From: an uncultured Eubacteriales bacterium
GTDB taxonomy: Bacteria > Bacillota > Clostridia > Oscillospirales > Acutalibacteraceae
Direction: 5' to 3'
NCBI GenBank assembly: GCA_900316455.1
Contig: ONCX01000003.1
Location: 1-61,225 of the forward strand
DNA length: 61,225 nucleotides
Made by a program: the position numbers and the translations under genes. Positions within the stretch are counted from its first letter, which is position 1; every line of letters starts with the position of its first letter. Positions 24,389-33,326 of this stretch are shown here, one piece after another. The notes beneath the pieces are model-generated. The model was not told where the DNA came from. It saw nothing but the letters and a program-made list of their open reading frames with translations, and did not search any database.

Positions 24389-25465
24389 ATGAATCCTGCC
24401 CAAGTTAAAATTATACACATGCGCCAGCTCGCCGAATACCGCAGAAGCATTATCGGCGCGCCGCCGCTGAAGAATCTCTTCCTTGAACTCACTCTCCGCT
24501 GCAACGAACGCTGCATTCACTGCGGCAGCAGGTGCGGCGAGCATGACAGGGTTAATGAGCTTTCCAAGGAACAATACAGGAAAATACTTGACGATGTTAA
24601 ACGCGACTTCGGTGTGAAACAGGTGGAGCTTGATATTACCGGAGGCGAACCGCTTCTTCGCAGGGATTTTTTTGATATAATGAGCTACGCCAATTCGCTC
24701 GGCTTCCGCTGGGGTATGACAAGCAACGCTACCCTTATAAACGACGATATCGCTCACAGGCTGCACGAATGCGGCATGAAAACCATCTCTGTAAGCATCG
24801 ACGGGCTTGAATCCACTCACGACTCACTGCGCGGAATGAACGGCGCTTTTTCCGGCGCTATGAGGGGAATTGACGCTTTGATTCGCCACGGTGGATTCCA
24901 GTCAATTCAGGTGACAACCGTTGTGAATCACCGGAATTTCAGCGAGCTTGATGAGCTGTTTGACATACTGTGCAAAATCGACATCGACTCATGGCGCGTA
25001 ATCAACATTGAGCCTATAGGCAGAGCGCTCGACTCTCCTGACCTTATGCTGACAAAGGACGAATACCGGCAAATGTTCGACTTCATCAGAGAAAAGCGAT
25101 TGCAGGGCTACCCTCTCACCTACGGCTGCAGCCATTATCTCGGTACAGAATACGAACGTCAGGTGAGACAATGGTACTTTTTGTGCAACGCCGGTATCTA
25201 CACCGCGAGCATCGCTTCAAACGGGGATATCCTTGCTTGTCTCGATATCGAACGCCGTCCGGAGCTTGTTCAGGGAAATATTCTCCGCGACAGCTTAAAG
25301 GAGATCTGGCAGAATAAATTTAAAATATTCCGCGGCGACCTCAGCGACCTGAACGAAAAGTGCCGCGCCTGCGACAGCTGCGAATTCTGTCACGGCGGAG
25401 CCCATCACAGCTGGGATTATGACCTCAACGAGCAGCGCGTCTGCTTCAAAGACATACTATTCTGA
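24389..25465 (+). CDS. Radical SAM/SPASM protein, rSAM/lipoprotein-system type
   Basis: The 358-residue protein has the radical SAM motif CNERCIHC (Cys38, Cys42, Cys45), the SAM-binding 'ITGGEPLLR' and 'SIDG' segments, and a C-terminal SPASM/twitch region (about 270-355). That region is Cys-rich: FLCNAG, LACLDIE, then KCRACDSCEFCHGG and a final Cys, enough for one or two auxiliary [4Fe-4S] clusters. Such enzymes modify ribosomally made peptides. The next cysteine, Cys49, adds to the N-terminal set. Tight coupling to lipoprotein A2 suggests the two lipoproteins are its substrates. The frame extends upstream to 24212, across A2, and that is rejected. No RRE domain or protease gene is seen. Confidence 0.9.
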   Translation: MNPAQVKIIHMRQLAEYRRSIIGAPPLKNLFLELTLRCNERCIHCGSRCGEHDRVNELSKEQYRKILDDVKRDFGVKQVELDITGGEPLLRRDFFDIMSYANSLGFRWGMTSNATLINDDIAHRLHECGMKTISVSIDGLESTHDSLRGMNGAFSGAMRGIDALIRHGGFQSIQVTTVVNHRNFSELDELFDILCKIDIDSWRVINIEPIGRALDSPDLMLTKDEYRQMFDFIREKRLQGYPLTYGCSHYLGTEYERQVRQWYFLCNAGIYTASIASNGDILACLDIERRPELVQGNILRDSLKEIWQNKFKIFRGDLSDLNEKCRACDSCEFCHGGAHHSWDYDLNEQRVCFKDILF

Positions 25466-25490
25466 CACTAAGTAAAAGGAGTCTGTTATT

Positions 25491-27077
25491 TTGAGAGGCG
25501 AAAAACTCTTTAAAAATACCGTTGTCGGCGTATTGTCTCAGGCAATCTCCGCTTTGACCGCGGCTATAGTTCAGCTTGTGTTCATCAGGTTCATGATAAA
25601 GGAATATTTAGGGGCAAAGAGTCTTTTCTCAAATATTCTCGATTTCCTGTCTCTCGCCGAGCTTGGCATAGGACTTGTGCTGGTCTACAGCATGTATCAG
25701 CCCCTCGCCGAAAAAAACGAACGCAAGCTCATTGCCCTGACTCAGTTCTATCGCAAGGCGTATCATCTGATAGCTGCGATGGTCTTCGGTTCAGGACTTT
25801 GCCTTATGCCGTTTTTATCGTTCTTCATAGAAAATATGGAATCGGTTCCTCATGCCCGCCTTATTTTCTTCATGTATCTTGTAAGCTCCGCATCATCATA
25901 TCTCTTTGTTTACAAGCAATCAATTCTCAACGCCGATCAGAGAATATATATAACCCATCTTTTCAGCATGGCGTTTTCCATAATACAATGCGTGTTGCAG
26001 ATAATCGTTCTGGTAAGCGGAAGCAAATATAAATTTTTCTACTACCTCATAGTGCAGACCGTAATGGTCGTATTCAAAAACTTCCTGCTCACGCGCAAGG
26101 CTGAAAGGCTTTATCCGTTCCTCAACAGCAGGGAAAAAATCCTGCTCACTAAGGACGAAAAAAAAGCGATCTACAAAAATGTGTTCGCTATGTTTAACCA
26201 CCGTGTCGGCGCGGTTGTACTCGGCTCAACAGATAATCTGCTTATTTCAAAATTCATTGGCATTATTTACTGCGGCTTCTACGGAAACTTCAAGATGATT
26301 GTCAACCTGCTCAACGCGTTCATCAGCCAGTTCTTCAACGCTATGCTTTCCAGCGTGGGAAATATGTCCGCGCTCGAATCAAAGGATACCGTCTACAAGA
26401 CATTCAAGTACCTGCATTTCCTGAGCTTCTGGATGCACACATTCTGCACTGTCGCTTTTATCGAGCTTGCCAATCCCGTCCTCATGCGCGTTCTCACTCT
26501 TATGGGTGTTGAGGACGTGCAGTCATACGGATTCACATTCCCCACAATACTTATGATAGGTCTGAATTTCTACATGATAGGTATACGCAAGGTTCCTCTC
26601 ACATTCAAGGAGGCTATGGGACTTCTGTGGTATGACCGCTACAAGCCGATTATAGAGGCGGTATTAAACGTTGTCGTTTCAATCGCCGCCATTCAGAAAA
26701 TGGGTATCGCCGGAATATTCTTCGGAACGATTTTCAGTATGGCAGCCACGTCTCTATGGGTGGAGCCGCTCGTGCTGTTCCGTCACGGACTCAAACGCTC
26801 TATGGGCGAATTCTGGGGAAAGGAATTTGTGTATCTGGCTTTTTCCGGCGGTATGATCGCGCTTACCCATTACGCGGACATACGGCTCGTTGACAACGCT
26901 CTGCGCCTGACCGGCTGGCCGGAGATATTCGCCAAGCTCGGAATATGCATTATCCTGCCAAACGCGCTGATCGCGCTCTGCTTCTGCCGTATGAAGGAAT
27001 TCGGCGAGCTTTTTACGGCTATAGGGCATATTGTCTTTAAGAAAAACAAGCCTCAAGCCATAGAAAGCGCGGGTTAA
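25491..27077 (+). CDS. Polysaccharide/oligosaccharide flippase-like membrane protein (MOP superfamily)
   Basis: The 528-residue protein has about 12-14 membrane segments. Its N-terminal RGEKLFKNTVVGVLSQ and 'QLVFIRFMIKEYLGAKSLF' resemble Wzx-type exporters that flip lipid-linked oligosaccharides. A gene for a sugar polymerase or other wzx/wzy partners is not adjacent. The TTG start at 25491 has AAAGGAG at 9-base spacing. It follows the radical SAM gene by 25 bases and may belong to the same operon as the glycosyltransferase. Transport of a glycan made by that enzyme, or of another lipid-linked product, is inference. Confidence 0.8.
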   Translation: MRGEKLFKNTVVGVLSQAISALTAAIVQLVFIRFMIKEYLGAKSLFSNILDFLSLAELGIGLVLVYSMYQPLAEKNERKLIALTQFYRKAYHLIAAMVFGSGLCLMPFLSFFIENMESVPHARLIFFMYLVSSASSYLFVYKQSILNADQRIYITHLFSMAFSIIQCVLQIIVLVSGSKYKFFYYLIVQTVMVVFKNFLLTRKAERLYPFLNSREKILLTKDEKKAIYKNVFAMFNHRVGAVVLGSTDNLLISKFIGIIYCGFYGNFKMIVNLLNAFISQFFNAMLSSVGNMSALESKDTVYKTFKYLHFLSFWMHTFCTVAFIELANPVLMRVLTLMGVEDVQSYGFTFPTILMIGLNFYMIGIRKVPLTFKEAMGLLWYDRYKPIIEAVLNVVVSIAAIQKMGIAGIFFGTIFSMAATSLWVEPLVLFRHGLKRSMGEFWGKEFVYLAFSGGMIALTHYADIRLVDNALRLTGWPEIFAKLGICIILPNALIALCFCRMKEFGELFTAIGHIVFKKNKPQAIESAG

Positions 27078-27132
27078 ATACACGATATTATTTTTTTCAT
27101 TAATATAATAATTTCAAGGGAGTAATAATAAA

Positions 27133-27726
27133 ATGGCAAACGAATCAAGAGCCTTCAGAATGCCTCAGAACATGTCTCTCGAGGACATCGTAAAATCTGT
27201 AGAATCATTCCTGAATATTGAAAAATCAATGGAAACACAATCGTCGCCAACTACCGACGGATTTGTGCTTCAGGCAAGCCAGCCCAAGGACGCGTGGAAA
27301 ACCATCTCAGGCACTCGTCTTGCGATTACGGTTCATTTCATGCTGACAAGCGACGTGCTTAACGTAACCGTCGGCGAGGGACAATGGTCGGATAAAATCG
27401 GCGCGGGAGCTATAGGCTGGTTTGTCGCGTGGCCGCTTGCGGTTACCGCGCTGTTCGGCGCTTACCGTCAGAAAAGTCTGCCTGCGGAAATATTTGGCGC
27501 TATAGAACGCTCGATAATGCTCGGCGGTCAGCAGATCGTTATTAACGGCTCCGGCAGCAGAATCGCAGCGGGAATGGTTTTATGTCCAAGCTGCAAAACC
27601 CAGAACACGGCAGGCTCCAAATTCTGCATCAATTGCGGCACTCCGCTTGTCAACAAGTGTCCCGGCTGCGGTAATGACATTGCTCCGGGTACAAAATTCT
27701 GCCCCGAATGCGGTCACAAGCTCTAA
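27133..27726 (+). CDS. Double zinc-ribbon protein with hydrophobic centre
   Basis: The 197-residue protein has an N-terminal alpha/beta region (about 1-90), a glycine-rich hydrophobic stretch (about 92-110, AGAIGWFVAWPLAVTALFGA) that may be membrane-embedded or a buried hairpin, and two C-terminal zinc ribbons: CPSCK...CINCG and CPGCG...CPECG. The ribbons are of the 'double zinc ribbon' type that mediates protein or nucleic-acid contacts. Function unknown. GGGAG precedes the ATG. It follows the flippase by 55 bases and ends the plus-strand group. Confidence 0.75.
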   Translation: MANESRAFRMPQNMSLEDIVKSVESFLNIEKSMETQSSPTTDGFVLQASQPKDAWKTISGTRLAITVHFMLTSDVLNVTVGEGQWSDKIGAGAIGWFVAWPLAVTALFGAYRQKSLPAEIFGAIERSIMLGGQQIVINGSGSRIAAGMVLCPSCKTQNTAGSKFCINCGTPLVNKCPGCGNDIAPGTKFCPECGHKL

Positions 27727-27737
27727 TTCGCTCTGAA

Positions 27738-27782
27738 TCAAAAAAACACGGGACGTCTTTTAAAGTCGTCCCGTGTTTTTTT
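27738..27782. terminator. Bidirectional terminator between the zinc-ribbon gene and the deacetylase genes
   Basis: AAAAAACACGGGACGACTTT-type stem: AAAACACGGGACG pairs with CGTCCCGTGTTTT (with a short inner extension), flanked by A- and T-runs, so it can act in both directions. Confidence 0.88.
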
Positions 27783-27800
27783 GTATTGTAGATAATCCTT

Positions 27801-28928
27801 TTACCAGTTGTGGTGAACCGCATAGCTGTCCAACTGAAGTCCTTCTAAACTGTAGCCCTGGGAATAAATATATTCTATTATCATAGGAAGCGCCTCAACA
27901 GTCGTCCTTTTGGATTCTCCGGCGTCGTGCATAAGAATATCCGGCTTGCGGTATTTTGTCAGCGATTTTTTTACATTTTCAAGCAGCTTGTCGGGCGCAA
28001 GATTGTAATACTCCGCGTCGCAGCTGTCCACGTTCCAGTCGTGATATACATATCCTCTCGCCGGAACGCTCTTTTTCAGCGTGTCCATTATACCCTGACA
28101 GTAGTGTCTGCTGACGGTATTGCTCGAGCCGCCAGGGAACCGGATTATTTTAGTCCGCTTGCCTGTCAGCCGGTAAACATAATTTCCTATGCGGTCTATT
28201 TCTTTAAAAAACGCGTTTTCGCTCCGGTAAACCTTATCGTATTTATGAGTAAATGTGTGAAGACCTATCGTATGTCCACGGTCAACTATCGCCTTATACT
28301 TATCCTCCATATCCTTGTGATATATCACAAAGAACGTCGCCTTCGCGTCGTAATAATCGAGTACGTCAAGAATCGCGTCGGTATATTCAGACGGACCGTC
28401 GTCAAATGTCAGATAAGCTACATATCCCTCTTTATGCGGAATGAAGTTGATATATTTGTCATTCGGAAGTATGAGATGCTTTTTCTCCGGCTCCTCAGAA
28501 ACAACAGCCTCCGATGAAGACGCTTCGGATTCAGTCGAAATTTCCGGCACGGACGATACGGCTTCTGCTTCCGAAGATACTTCATTCTCAGAAGAAACCG
28601 CGGGTTCGGCGGACGATACTTCCTCGATTTGTGAGGAGACAGGCTCCGACGTCTTTTTTATCTCAGGCGATTCTTTTTTGATGTCGAGATCAGACGCGCT
28701 CACCATGCGATACTTCAGACCGTTCTCCTCCATTACATTCGATTTTCTCACCTTAGGTCCGGTTGCGACGGAGCCTTCGTCCGACAAACCTTCTGAATTA
28801 ATGATCCCACCGACATTCTCCCGCACGTTTATAAGCGACACAGAAAAACACCCTATCATAAACGCCGCTATAAGCACGAGCGGTATATAAAACGAAATTG
28901 TCGAGCCTTGTTCTTTTTTTCCTTTCAC
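27801..28928 (-). CDS. Polysaccharide deacetylase, NodB-type, membrane-anchored
   Basis: The 375-residue protein has a short cytoplasmic N-terminus, one membrane segment (about 12-32), a Ser/Glu-rich linker (about 95-165), then a NodB homology domain. Metal and catalytic motifs are TFDDGPS, the H-x3-H metal pair HTFTH, and RFPGGSSN. The C-terminal LMHD motif is also present. It should deacetylate a cell-wall amino sugar or exopolysaccharide outside the membrane. A GTG at 28928 has GGAGG at 7 bases; an ATG at 28934 overlaps the site. It is a tandem paralogue of the next gene and both end in an H-N-W tripeptide. Confidence 0.9.
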   Translation of the reverse strand: MKGKKEQGSTISFYIPLVLIAAFMIGCFSVSLINVRENVGGIINSEGLSDEGSVATGPKVRKSNVMEENGLKYRMVSASDLDIKKESPEIKKTSEPVSSQIEEVSSAEPAVSSENEVSSEAEAVSSVPEISTESEASSSEAVVSEEPEKKHLILPNDKYINFIPHKEGYVAYLTFDDGPSEYTDAILDVLDYYDAKATFFVIYHKDMEDKYKAIVDRGHTIGLHTFTHKYDKVYRSENAFFKEIDRIGNYVYRLTGKRTKIIRFPGGSSNTVSRHYCQGIMDTLKKSVPARGYVYHDWNVDSCDAEYYNLAPDKLLENVKKSLTKYRKPDILMHDAGESKRTTVEALPMIIEYIYSQGYSLEGLQLDSYAVHHNW

Positions 28929-28962
28929 ACACATTCCTCCTTTGAGCCATTCTGGACATGAA

Positions 28963-29976
28963 TTACCAGTTATGCTGAATTGCCTCGGATTCAATCGTAA
29001 GCGGTTCTATTTTGTAGCCCTCCGCCTGAACAGCCTCGATTATTCTCGGCAGCGCTTCAACTGTGGTCGTCTTGGATTTGCCGGTGTCGTGCATCAATAT
29101 GTCAACCACCGGCTTTTTCTTTTGCAGACCCGCCTTTACCTTTTCCACCAGCAGATCCGGATCACGGTTGATTCCGCTCGCGTCGGTACTGTCTACATTC
29201 CAGTCGTGAAAAACATAGCCGTTTTCTGTAACGGATTTTTTAAGCGTCTTCATTATGCTTTTATTGTACTTCCTGCTGACGGTGTTGCTCGAACCTCCGG
29301 GGAATCGGATTATCTTTGAGTCTACGCCAGTTACCTCCTCCACGTAATCGTGAATTTTATTCAGATCGTTATAATATCCCTTCTCCGTGCGGTAAATCTT
29401 GCTGTAGCTGTGAGAATAGCTGTGCAGCGCGATGGTATTGCCCCTGTCCACTATCGCCTTGTATTTGCTCTCCATATTCTTATGATATATCACAAAAAAT
29501 GTCGCCTTGACGTCGTACTGATCCAGAATGTCAAGCAGCTTCTCGGTATTGATCGACGGACCGTCGTCAAACGTGAGATAAGCTATCTTTTCATCGCTGC
29601 TTCTGATGGTCTTTGTGGTTGAAGTGGTTTTGCTCTCTGTCGTGGACGTGCTTGCTGTAGTCGAATCGCCTTTTGTTGAATTCGCGGTAGTACCTGTAAC
29701 AGCTTGACTGGTCTTACTCTCAGCGGCGGTGGCACTGCTTGTGGAATCCGCGGTGTTTTTTGTAATCACATAATATTTAACGCCGTTTTTTCCCTCGGTC
29801 TCCACAAATTCATACCCGTTTCCCGAACCTCCCTCGTAAGCCGTTTCGTCTTCAACGGCATAGGAATTGACCGGTTTGTTCGTAATTGTTGCCAATGTAA
29901 TTGCAAACGCCACAAGCAAAATTCCAAACGTTGCTAAAATAGGAACATATATGTACTTTCCGCCCTGTCTTCTCAT
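28963..29976 (-). CDS. Polysaccharide deacetylase, NodB-type, membrane-anchored (paralogue)
   Basis: This 337-residue paralogue has the same plan: membrane segment about 10-33, a Ser/Thr/Lys-rich linker (about 80-125, low complexity) and a NodB domain with TFDDGPS, HSYSH and RFPGGSSN, plus LMHD near the end. The deacetylase domains are about half identical by eye, while the linkers differ in composition (Thr-rich here, Ser/Glu-rich in the other). An ATG at 29976 follows AGGTGG; a longer frame to 30003 lacks one. The pair is 34 bases apart and probably cotranscribed, this one first. A role in peptidoglycan or spore cortex modification is inference. Confidence 0.9.
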   Translation of the reverse strand: MRRQGGKYIYVPILATFGILLVAFAITLATITNKPVNSYAVEDETAYEGGSGNGYEFVETEGKNGVKYYVITKNTADSTSSATAAESKTSQAVTGTTANSTKGDSTTASTSTTESKTTSTTKTIRSSDEKIAYLTFDDGPSINTEKLLDILDQYDVKATFFVIYHKNMESKYKAIVDRGNTIALHSYSHSYSKIYRTEKGYYNDLNKIHDYVEEVTGVDSKIIRFPGGSSNTVSRKYNKSIMKTLKKSVTENGYVFHDWNVDSTDASGINRDPDLLVEKVKAGLQKKKPVVDILMHDTGKSKTTTVEALPRIIEAVQAEGYKIEPLTIESEAIQHNW

Positions 29977-30110
29977 AATTATCGTTCCACCTTTTTGCAT
30001 CAATAAGCTTAAAATTATTTTATCTCCAAAACATCAGCATATTCCAAATAAAGTATATTCACCATCGACACAATAATTCCGCATAGCTCAATAATCTTCT
30101 CCGCGCTTAA

Positions 30111-30185
30111 TTAGTTGTATTTTACGGTGAATCCGCTCACATCGCGCCATTCCTTGACGATGTTCTGACATTCTGTCACACATTC
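30111..30185 (-). pseudogene. Short protein-like remnant or orphan peptide
   Basis: On the minus strand a stop-closed frame of about 25 codons reads CQNIVKEWRDVSGFTVKYN at its end, with protein-like composition. An in-frame TAG lies just upstream and the only start (GTG) has no ribosome site. It may be the C-terminus of a lost gene. The rest of 29977-30275 shows no other coding frame. Confidence 0.25.
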
Positions 30186-30222
30186 ATTCTACCACTCAAA
30201 ACCGATAAAGTCAATATAAAAT

Positions 30223-30250
30223 AAAAAAGCCCGCCGCGTTTTTTGGGTAA
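30223..30250 (-). terminator. Possible weak terminator after hisF
   Basis: Minus strand: ACCC loops over a GC-rich stretch to GGGC and runs into TTTTTT. The stem is short; the T-run is good. Confidence 0.35.
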
Positions 30251-30275
30251 AAAATTGCAGCCGACTTTTACTGAA

Positions 30276-31037
30276 TCATCTTCTCACCGATATTCCGTTT
30301 TCCGCGAGATAATTTTTGAGGTCGGGGATTTCCAGCTCCTTGAAGTGGAAAAGCGACGCGGCAAGCGCAGCGTCTGCCTTGCCATAGCTGAGCGCGTCAA
30401 GAAAATGCTTCTTCTCCCCCGCCCCGCCGGAAGCTATAACCGGAATGCCTACATTCTCGCTTATTGTGCGGGTCAGCTCCAGATCGTAGCCGGTCTTCTG
30501 TCCGTCGCAGTCCATACTCGTGAGCAATATCTCCCCCGCGCCGCGCTTCTCGGCTTCAATAGCCCATTCCACCGCGTCGATACCCATATCTATCCTGCCG
30601 CCGTTCTTATAAATAGTCCAGCCGCCGCCCTCAGGTCTGCGCTTGGCGTCTATGGCAACCACAACGCACTGGCTTCCGAATTTATACGCCGCCTCCGAAA
30701 TCAGCTCCGGACGCAGAATAGCCGCCGTATTTACCGATACCTTGTCGGCTCCAGCCCTTAGCAGAGCGGTGAAATCATCAACCTTTCTTATCCCTCCGCC
30801 CACTGTGAACGGAATGAATACTGTCTCGGCAACTCTCCGCACCATGTCTATAACAATGCTCCTGTCGTCCGACGATGCGGTTATGTCGAGGAAAACAAGC
30901 TCGTCCGCTCCCTGCCTGTCATATTCGGCGGCACATTCAACCGGATCGCCCGCGTCGCGCAGGTTGACAAAGCTCACTCCCTTGACGACTCTGCCGTCCT
31001 TTATATCAAGACAGGGTATGATTCTCTTTGCAAACAT
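30276..31037 (-). CDS. hisF: Imidazole glycerol phosphate synthase, cyclase subunit
   Basis: HisF uses ammonia from HisH to convert PRFAR to imidazole glycerol phosphate and AICAR. The 253-residue TIM barrel begins [20 protein letters not shown] with the catalytic Asp11 and has the second acid in '[18 protein letters not shown]', plus FTVGGGIRK and the phosphate-binding 'ASGGAG' near the end. The sequence is canonical, so ordinary histidine synthesis is the likeliest role. Yet hisH-hisF stands apart from other his genes, at the end of a wall-polymer operon. HisH/HisF-like pairs are used in some surface-sugar pathways as ammonia donors, which is the alternative. Confidence 0.94.
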   Translation of the reverse strand: MFAKRIIPCLDIKDGRVVKGVSFVNLRDAGDPVECAAEYDRQGADELVFLDITASSDDRSIVIDMVRRVAETVFIPFTVGGGIRKVDDFTALLRAGADKVSVNTAAILRPELISEAAYKFGSQCVVVAIDAKRRPEGGGWTIYKNGGRIDMGIDAVEWAIEAEKRGAGEILLTSMDCDGQKTGYDLELTRTISENVGIPVIASGGAGEKKHFLDALSYGKADAALAASLFHFKELEIPDLKNYLAENGISVRR

Positions 31038-31053
31038 TCTTCATTCCCCTCCG

Positions 31054-31662
31054 TCAAATCAGCTCCGCGAAATTGCGGAGTATCTGCAAGCCCACTTCGC
31101 CGCTCTTTTCCGGATGGAACTGCGTGGCGAACACATTGCCCCTCGCAACAGCCGCGTGGTATCTCACGCCGTATTCCGCAACCGCGCTGACAACGCTTTC
31201 ATCTGAAGCTTCGAGGTAATAGCTATGTACAAAATATACATACGGATTCTCCGGCAATCCCTTGAATATTGGACAGCCGCGTTCATAATCAATTGAATTC
31301 CAGCCTATCTGCGGAATCTTCAGTCCAATTCCGGCGGGAAAACGCCTGACCTTGCCGGAAAACACCGAAAGCCCCGCCGCGTCCGGCGATTCCTCACTGG
31401 AGTCAAACAGCACCTGCAATCCGAGACAGATTCCGAGAAACGGTCTGCCGCTTGACATGAAGTTTTTTACCGCTTGGGTAAGTCCGTTTTTATGTAAATT
31501 ATCCATCGCGTCGCCGAATGAACCCACTCCGGGCAGCACGGCGCCGTCCGCTGACATAATAACCTCCCTGTCGCTTGTCACGACATTCTCACAGCCGATA
31601 TGGTCGAGCGCTTTCTGAACGCTGAGAATATTGCCCGCTCCGTAATCAATAATCGCTACCAT
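31054..31662 (-). CDS. hisH: Imidazole glycerol phosphate synthase, glutaminase subunit
   Basis: The 202-residue class-I glutamine amidotransferase begins [11 protein letters not shown]. The catalytic triad is visible as GICLGLQ (Cys nucleophile) and FHPEKSG (His and Glu), with [10 protein letters not shown] forming the oxyanion region. It supplies ammonia to HisF, the next gene, 16 bases downstream. The ATG at 31662 is chosen to match the family; a TTG at 31680 is possible. It follows the glycerophosphotransferase gene by 31 bases with no terminator. Confidence 0.94.
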   Translation of the reverse strand: MVAIIDYGAGNILSVQKALDHIGCENVVTSDREVIMSADGAVLPGVGSFGDAMDNLHKNGLTQAVKNFMSSGRPFLGICLGLQVLFDSSEESPDAAGLSVFSGKVRRFPAGIGLKIPQIGWNSIDYERGCPIFKGLPENPYVYFVHSYYLEASDESVVSAVAEYGVRYHAAVARGNVFATQFHPEKSGEVGLQILRNFAELI

Positions 31663-31693
31663 TTCATCATCGCCTTGCAAAATAAATCTGGAA

Positions 31694-33316
31694 TCATTTG
31701 TCTTTAAGAATGATATTGTCTATCACCTTGTCACTCGCCATTCCATCCGTGTTGTCAAAATTTTCCTTCACAAAACGGTAAAGGCGTTCCATCTCGAAAT
31801 CGCCCGTGCGTATTGCCTCCAGAAGCTCCTCCGTCGTGCGGCATACCTTGCCCGGCGCGTGACGGTCGAGCGTGCGGTGAAGTCCCCGCATAAGCTCGTA
31901 CTCCTCCTTGTCAAATGCAAAAAACAGCATCGGCTTGCGGTGAAGCGAAAATTCATAGATATTTGACGAGTAGTCAGTGATAAGTATATCTGTTACGTAA
32001 AACAATTCGTTAATGTCGGGATAACCCGAAAAGTCAATTATCCGTCCGGCATATTTGCTCTCGATTTCCACTGGCTTCATAATGAACGGGTGCTGTTTTA
32101 TCACAAAGAGATATTCGTCCCCGCAGAAATCGTATATTTTGTCCCAGTCAAGCATTTCATACGGATAATACGCCGTCCTTTGACTTGGTCCCCTGAAGGT
32201 CGGAGCAAACAGGATTATCTTCCTGCCCTGCCAGTCGGGATTTTTGTCGTAAAAGTCGCGCCGGAATACCGCAACCTTCTTCGCGTCAAGATAATTGTCC
32301 AGACGCATTAGTCCGTAAGGCAGACAACGCTCGCGGTCTATTCCGAATACCTCCGCGTAAACCTCCCGCAGGAATTCGCCGCCCACAATAGCGTAATCAA
32401 GCTGTCTGTAGCAGCAGCGCCACGGGTTCGGCGTGCCTTTTTTGCCGAATCTCGCGTATCCGACCGCCTTGAAGCCCACTCCGGCATGCCAGACCTGCAC
32501 AAGCGTCGTCTTTGGATTCAGCTTTACGTTATTGAAAAAAGTCGAATAATCGTCAACGAAAATATAATCCTGCCTTGCGGTTATAAATGCAAGCCTCAGC
32601 CATACCCAGAGTATCTTGAAGCCGCTGTCGTCCTCAAGCGTCTTAACAAACCAATATGACATTTTAAGCCTGCTTTTGTCAAGTCCGCGCTCCCTTATAC
32701 GGTCGTCAAGCGCTTTAAGATTGCCGTTTATCGGACATCTCGACTCGGACATGAGCAGAACGCGAGTGCCGTTCTTAGGAGTTATATGTGAAGCTATCTG
32801 ATAAACAAGGTTTATTGAATTTTCAAGGAACAAAATGAGCTTCTTGATAATTCTCTTGCGGAGCTTTGGAGCTTCCACCCTGAAATTGCGCTTTCTGATA
32901 TTGTCGTTGCGCGTCATATAGGTGAATGTCATCTCAAAAATCAGCTCTTCCTGCTCCTTTACCGGAACAAATGTGAATACGCACGCATAACACGTTCCGG
33001 CGTAACGGTACACCTTATCCATGTCTTTTAAACAATAGCCGACGTCCATACTTATAGGAACAGGACGCCAGTCGTCTCCTGCCACACGGTATTTCAGATA
33101 CCATACGCCGTTTGTAAGCATCCTCGCCCCGCCGACATTGGTGACATTCACCGTCAGCTCGCCCGTTTCCGGATCAAAATAATCCATCGGGAACAGGCTC
33201 CTTCCGCCTTTGTCGGCAATGGCAAATTCGGCGTTTTCATATTCACCGTCAAGCCTTGCCTTGATATAGATATTGTCCCAGCGGAGAGATGTAATTTTTA
33301 TTGCGGAATTAATCAT
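31694..33316 (-). CDS. CDP-glycerol glycerophosphotransferase family protein (TagF/TagB-like), larger
   Basis: The 540-residue protein has an extra N-terminal beta-rich domain (about 1-165) and a C-terminal CDP-glycerol glycerophosphotransferase domain (about 190-535). Typical blocks are QVWHAGVGFKAVGYARFG, a GxxRxD-like 'GLMRLDNYL', LFAPTFRG, 'VIKQHPF' and DILITDYSSNIYEFSL, which form the nucleotide-polyol site. These enzymes polymerise glycerol- or ribitol-phosphate in teichoic acids at the cytoplasmic face. The ATG at 33316 follows GAGG. It overlaps the operon of a cytidylyltransferase and a second family member, so a teichoic or similar phosphopolyol polymer is likely. Confidence 0.9.
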   Translation of the reverse strand: MINSAIKITSLRWDNIYIKARLDGEYENAEFAIADKGGRSLFPMDYFDPETGELTVNVTNVGGARMLTNGVWYLKYRVAGDDWRPVPISMDVGYCLKDMDKVYRYAGTCYACVFTFVPVKEQEELIFEMTFTYMTRNDNIRKRNFRVEAPKLRKRIIKKLILFLENSINLVYQIASHITPKNGTRVLLMSESRCPINGNLKALDDRIRERGLDKSRLKMSYWFVKTLEDDSGFKILWVWLRLAFITARQDYIFVDDYSTFFNNVKLNPKTTLVQVWHAGVGFKAVGYARFGKKGTPNPWRCCYRQLDYAIVGGEFLREVYAEVFGIDRERCLPYGLMRLDNYLDAKKVAVFRRDFYDKNPDWQGRKIILFAPTFRGPSQRTAYYPYEMLDWDKIYDFCGDEYLFVIKQHPFIMKPVEIESKYAGRIIDFSGYPDINELFYVTDILITDYSSNIYEFSLHRKPMLFFAFDKEEYELMRGLHRTLDRHAPGKVCRTTEELLEAIRTGDFEMERLYRFVKENFDNTDGMASDKVIDNIILKDK

Positions 33317-33326
33317 TTGCAACGCC

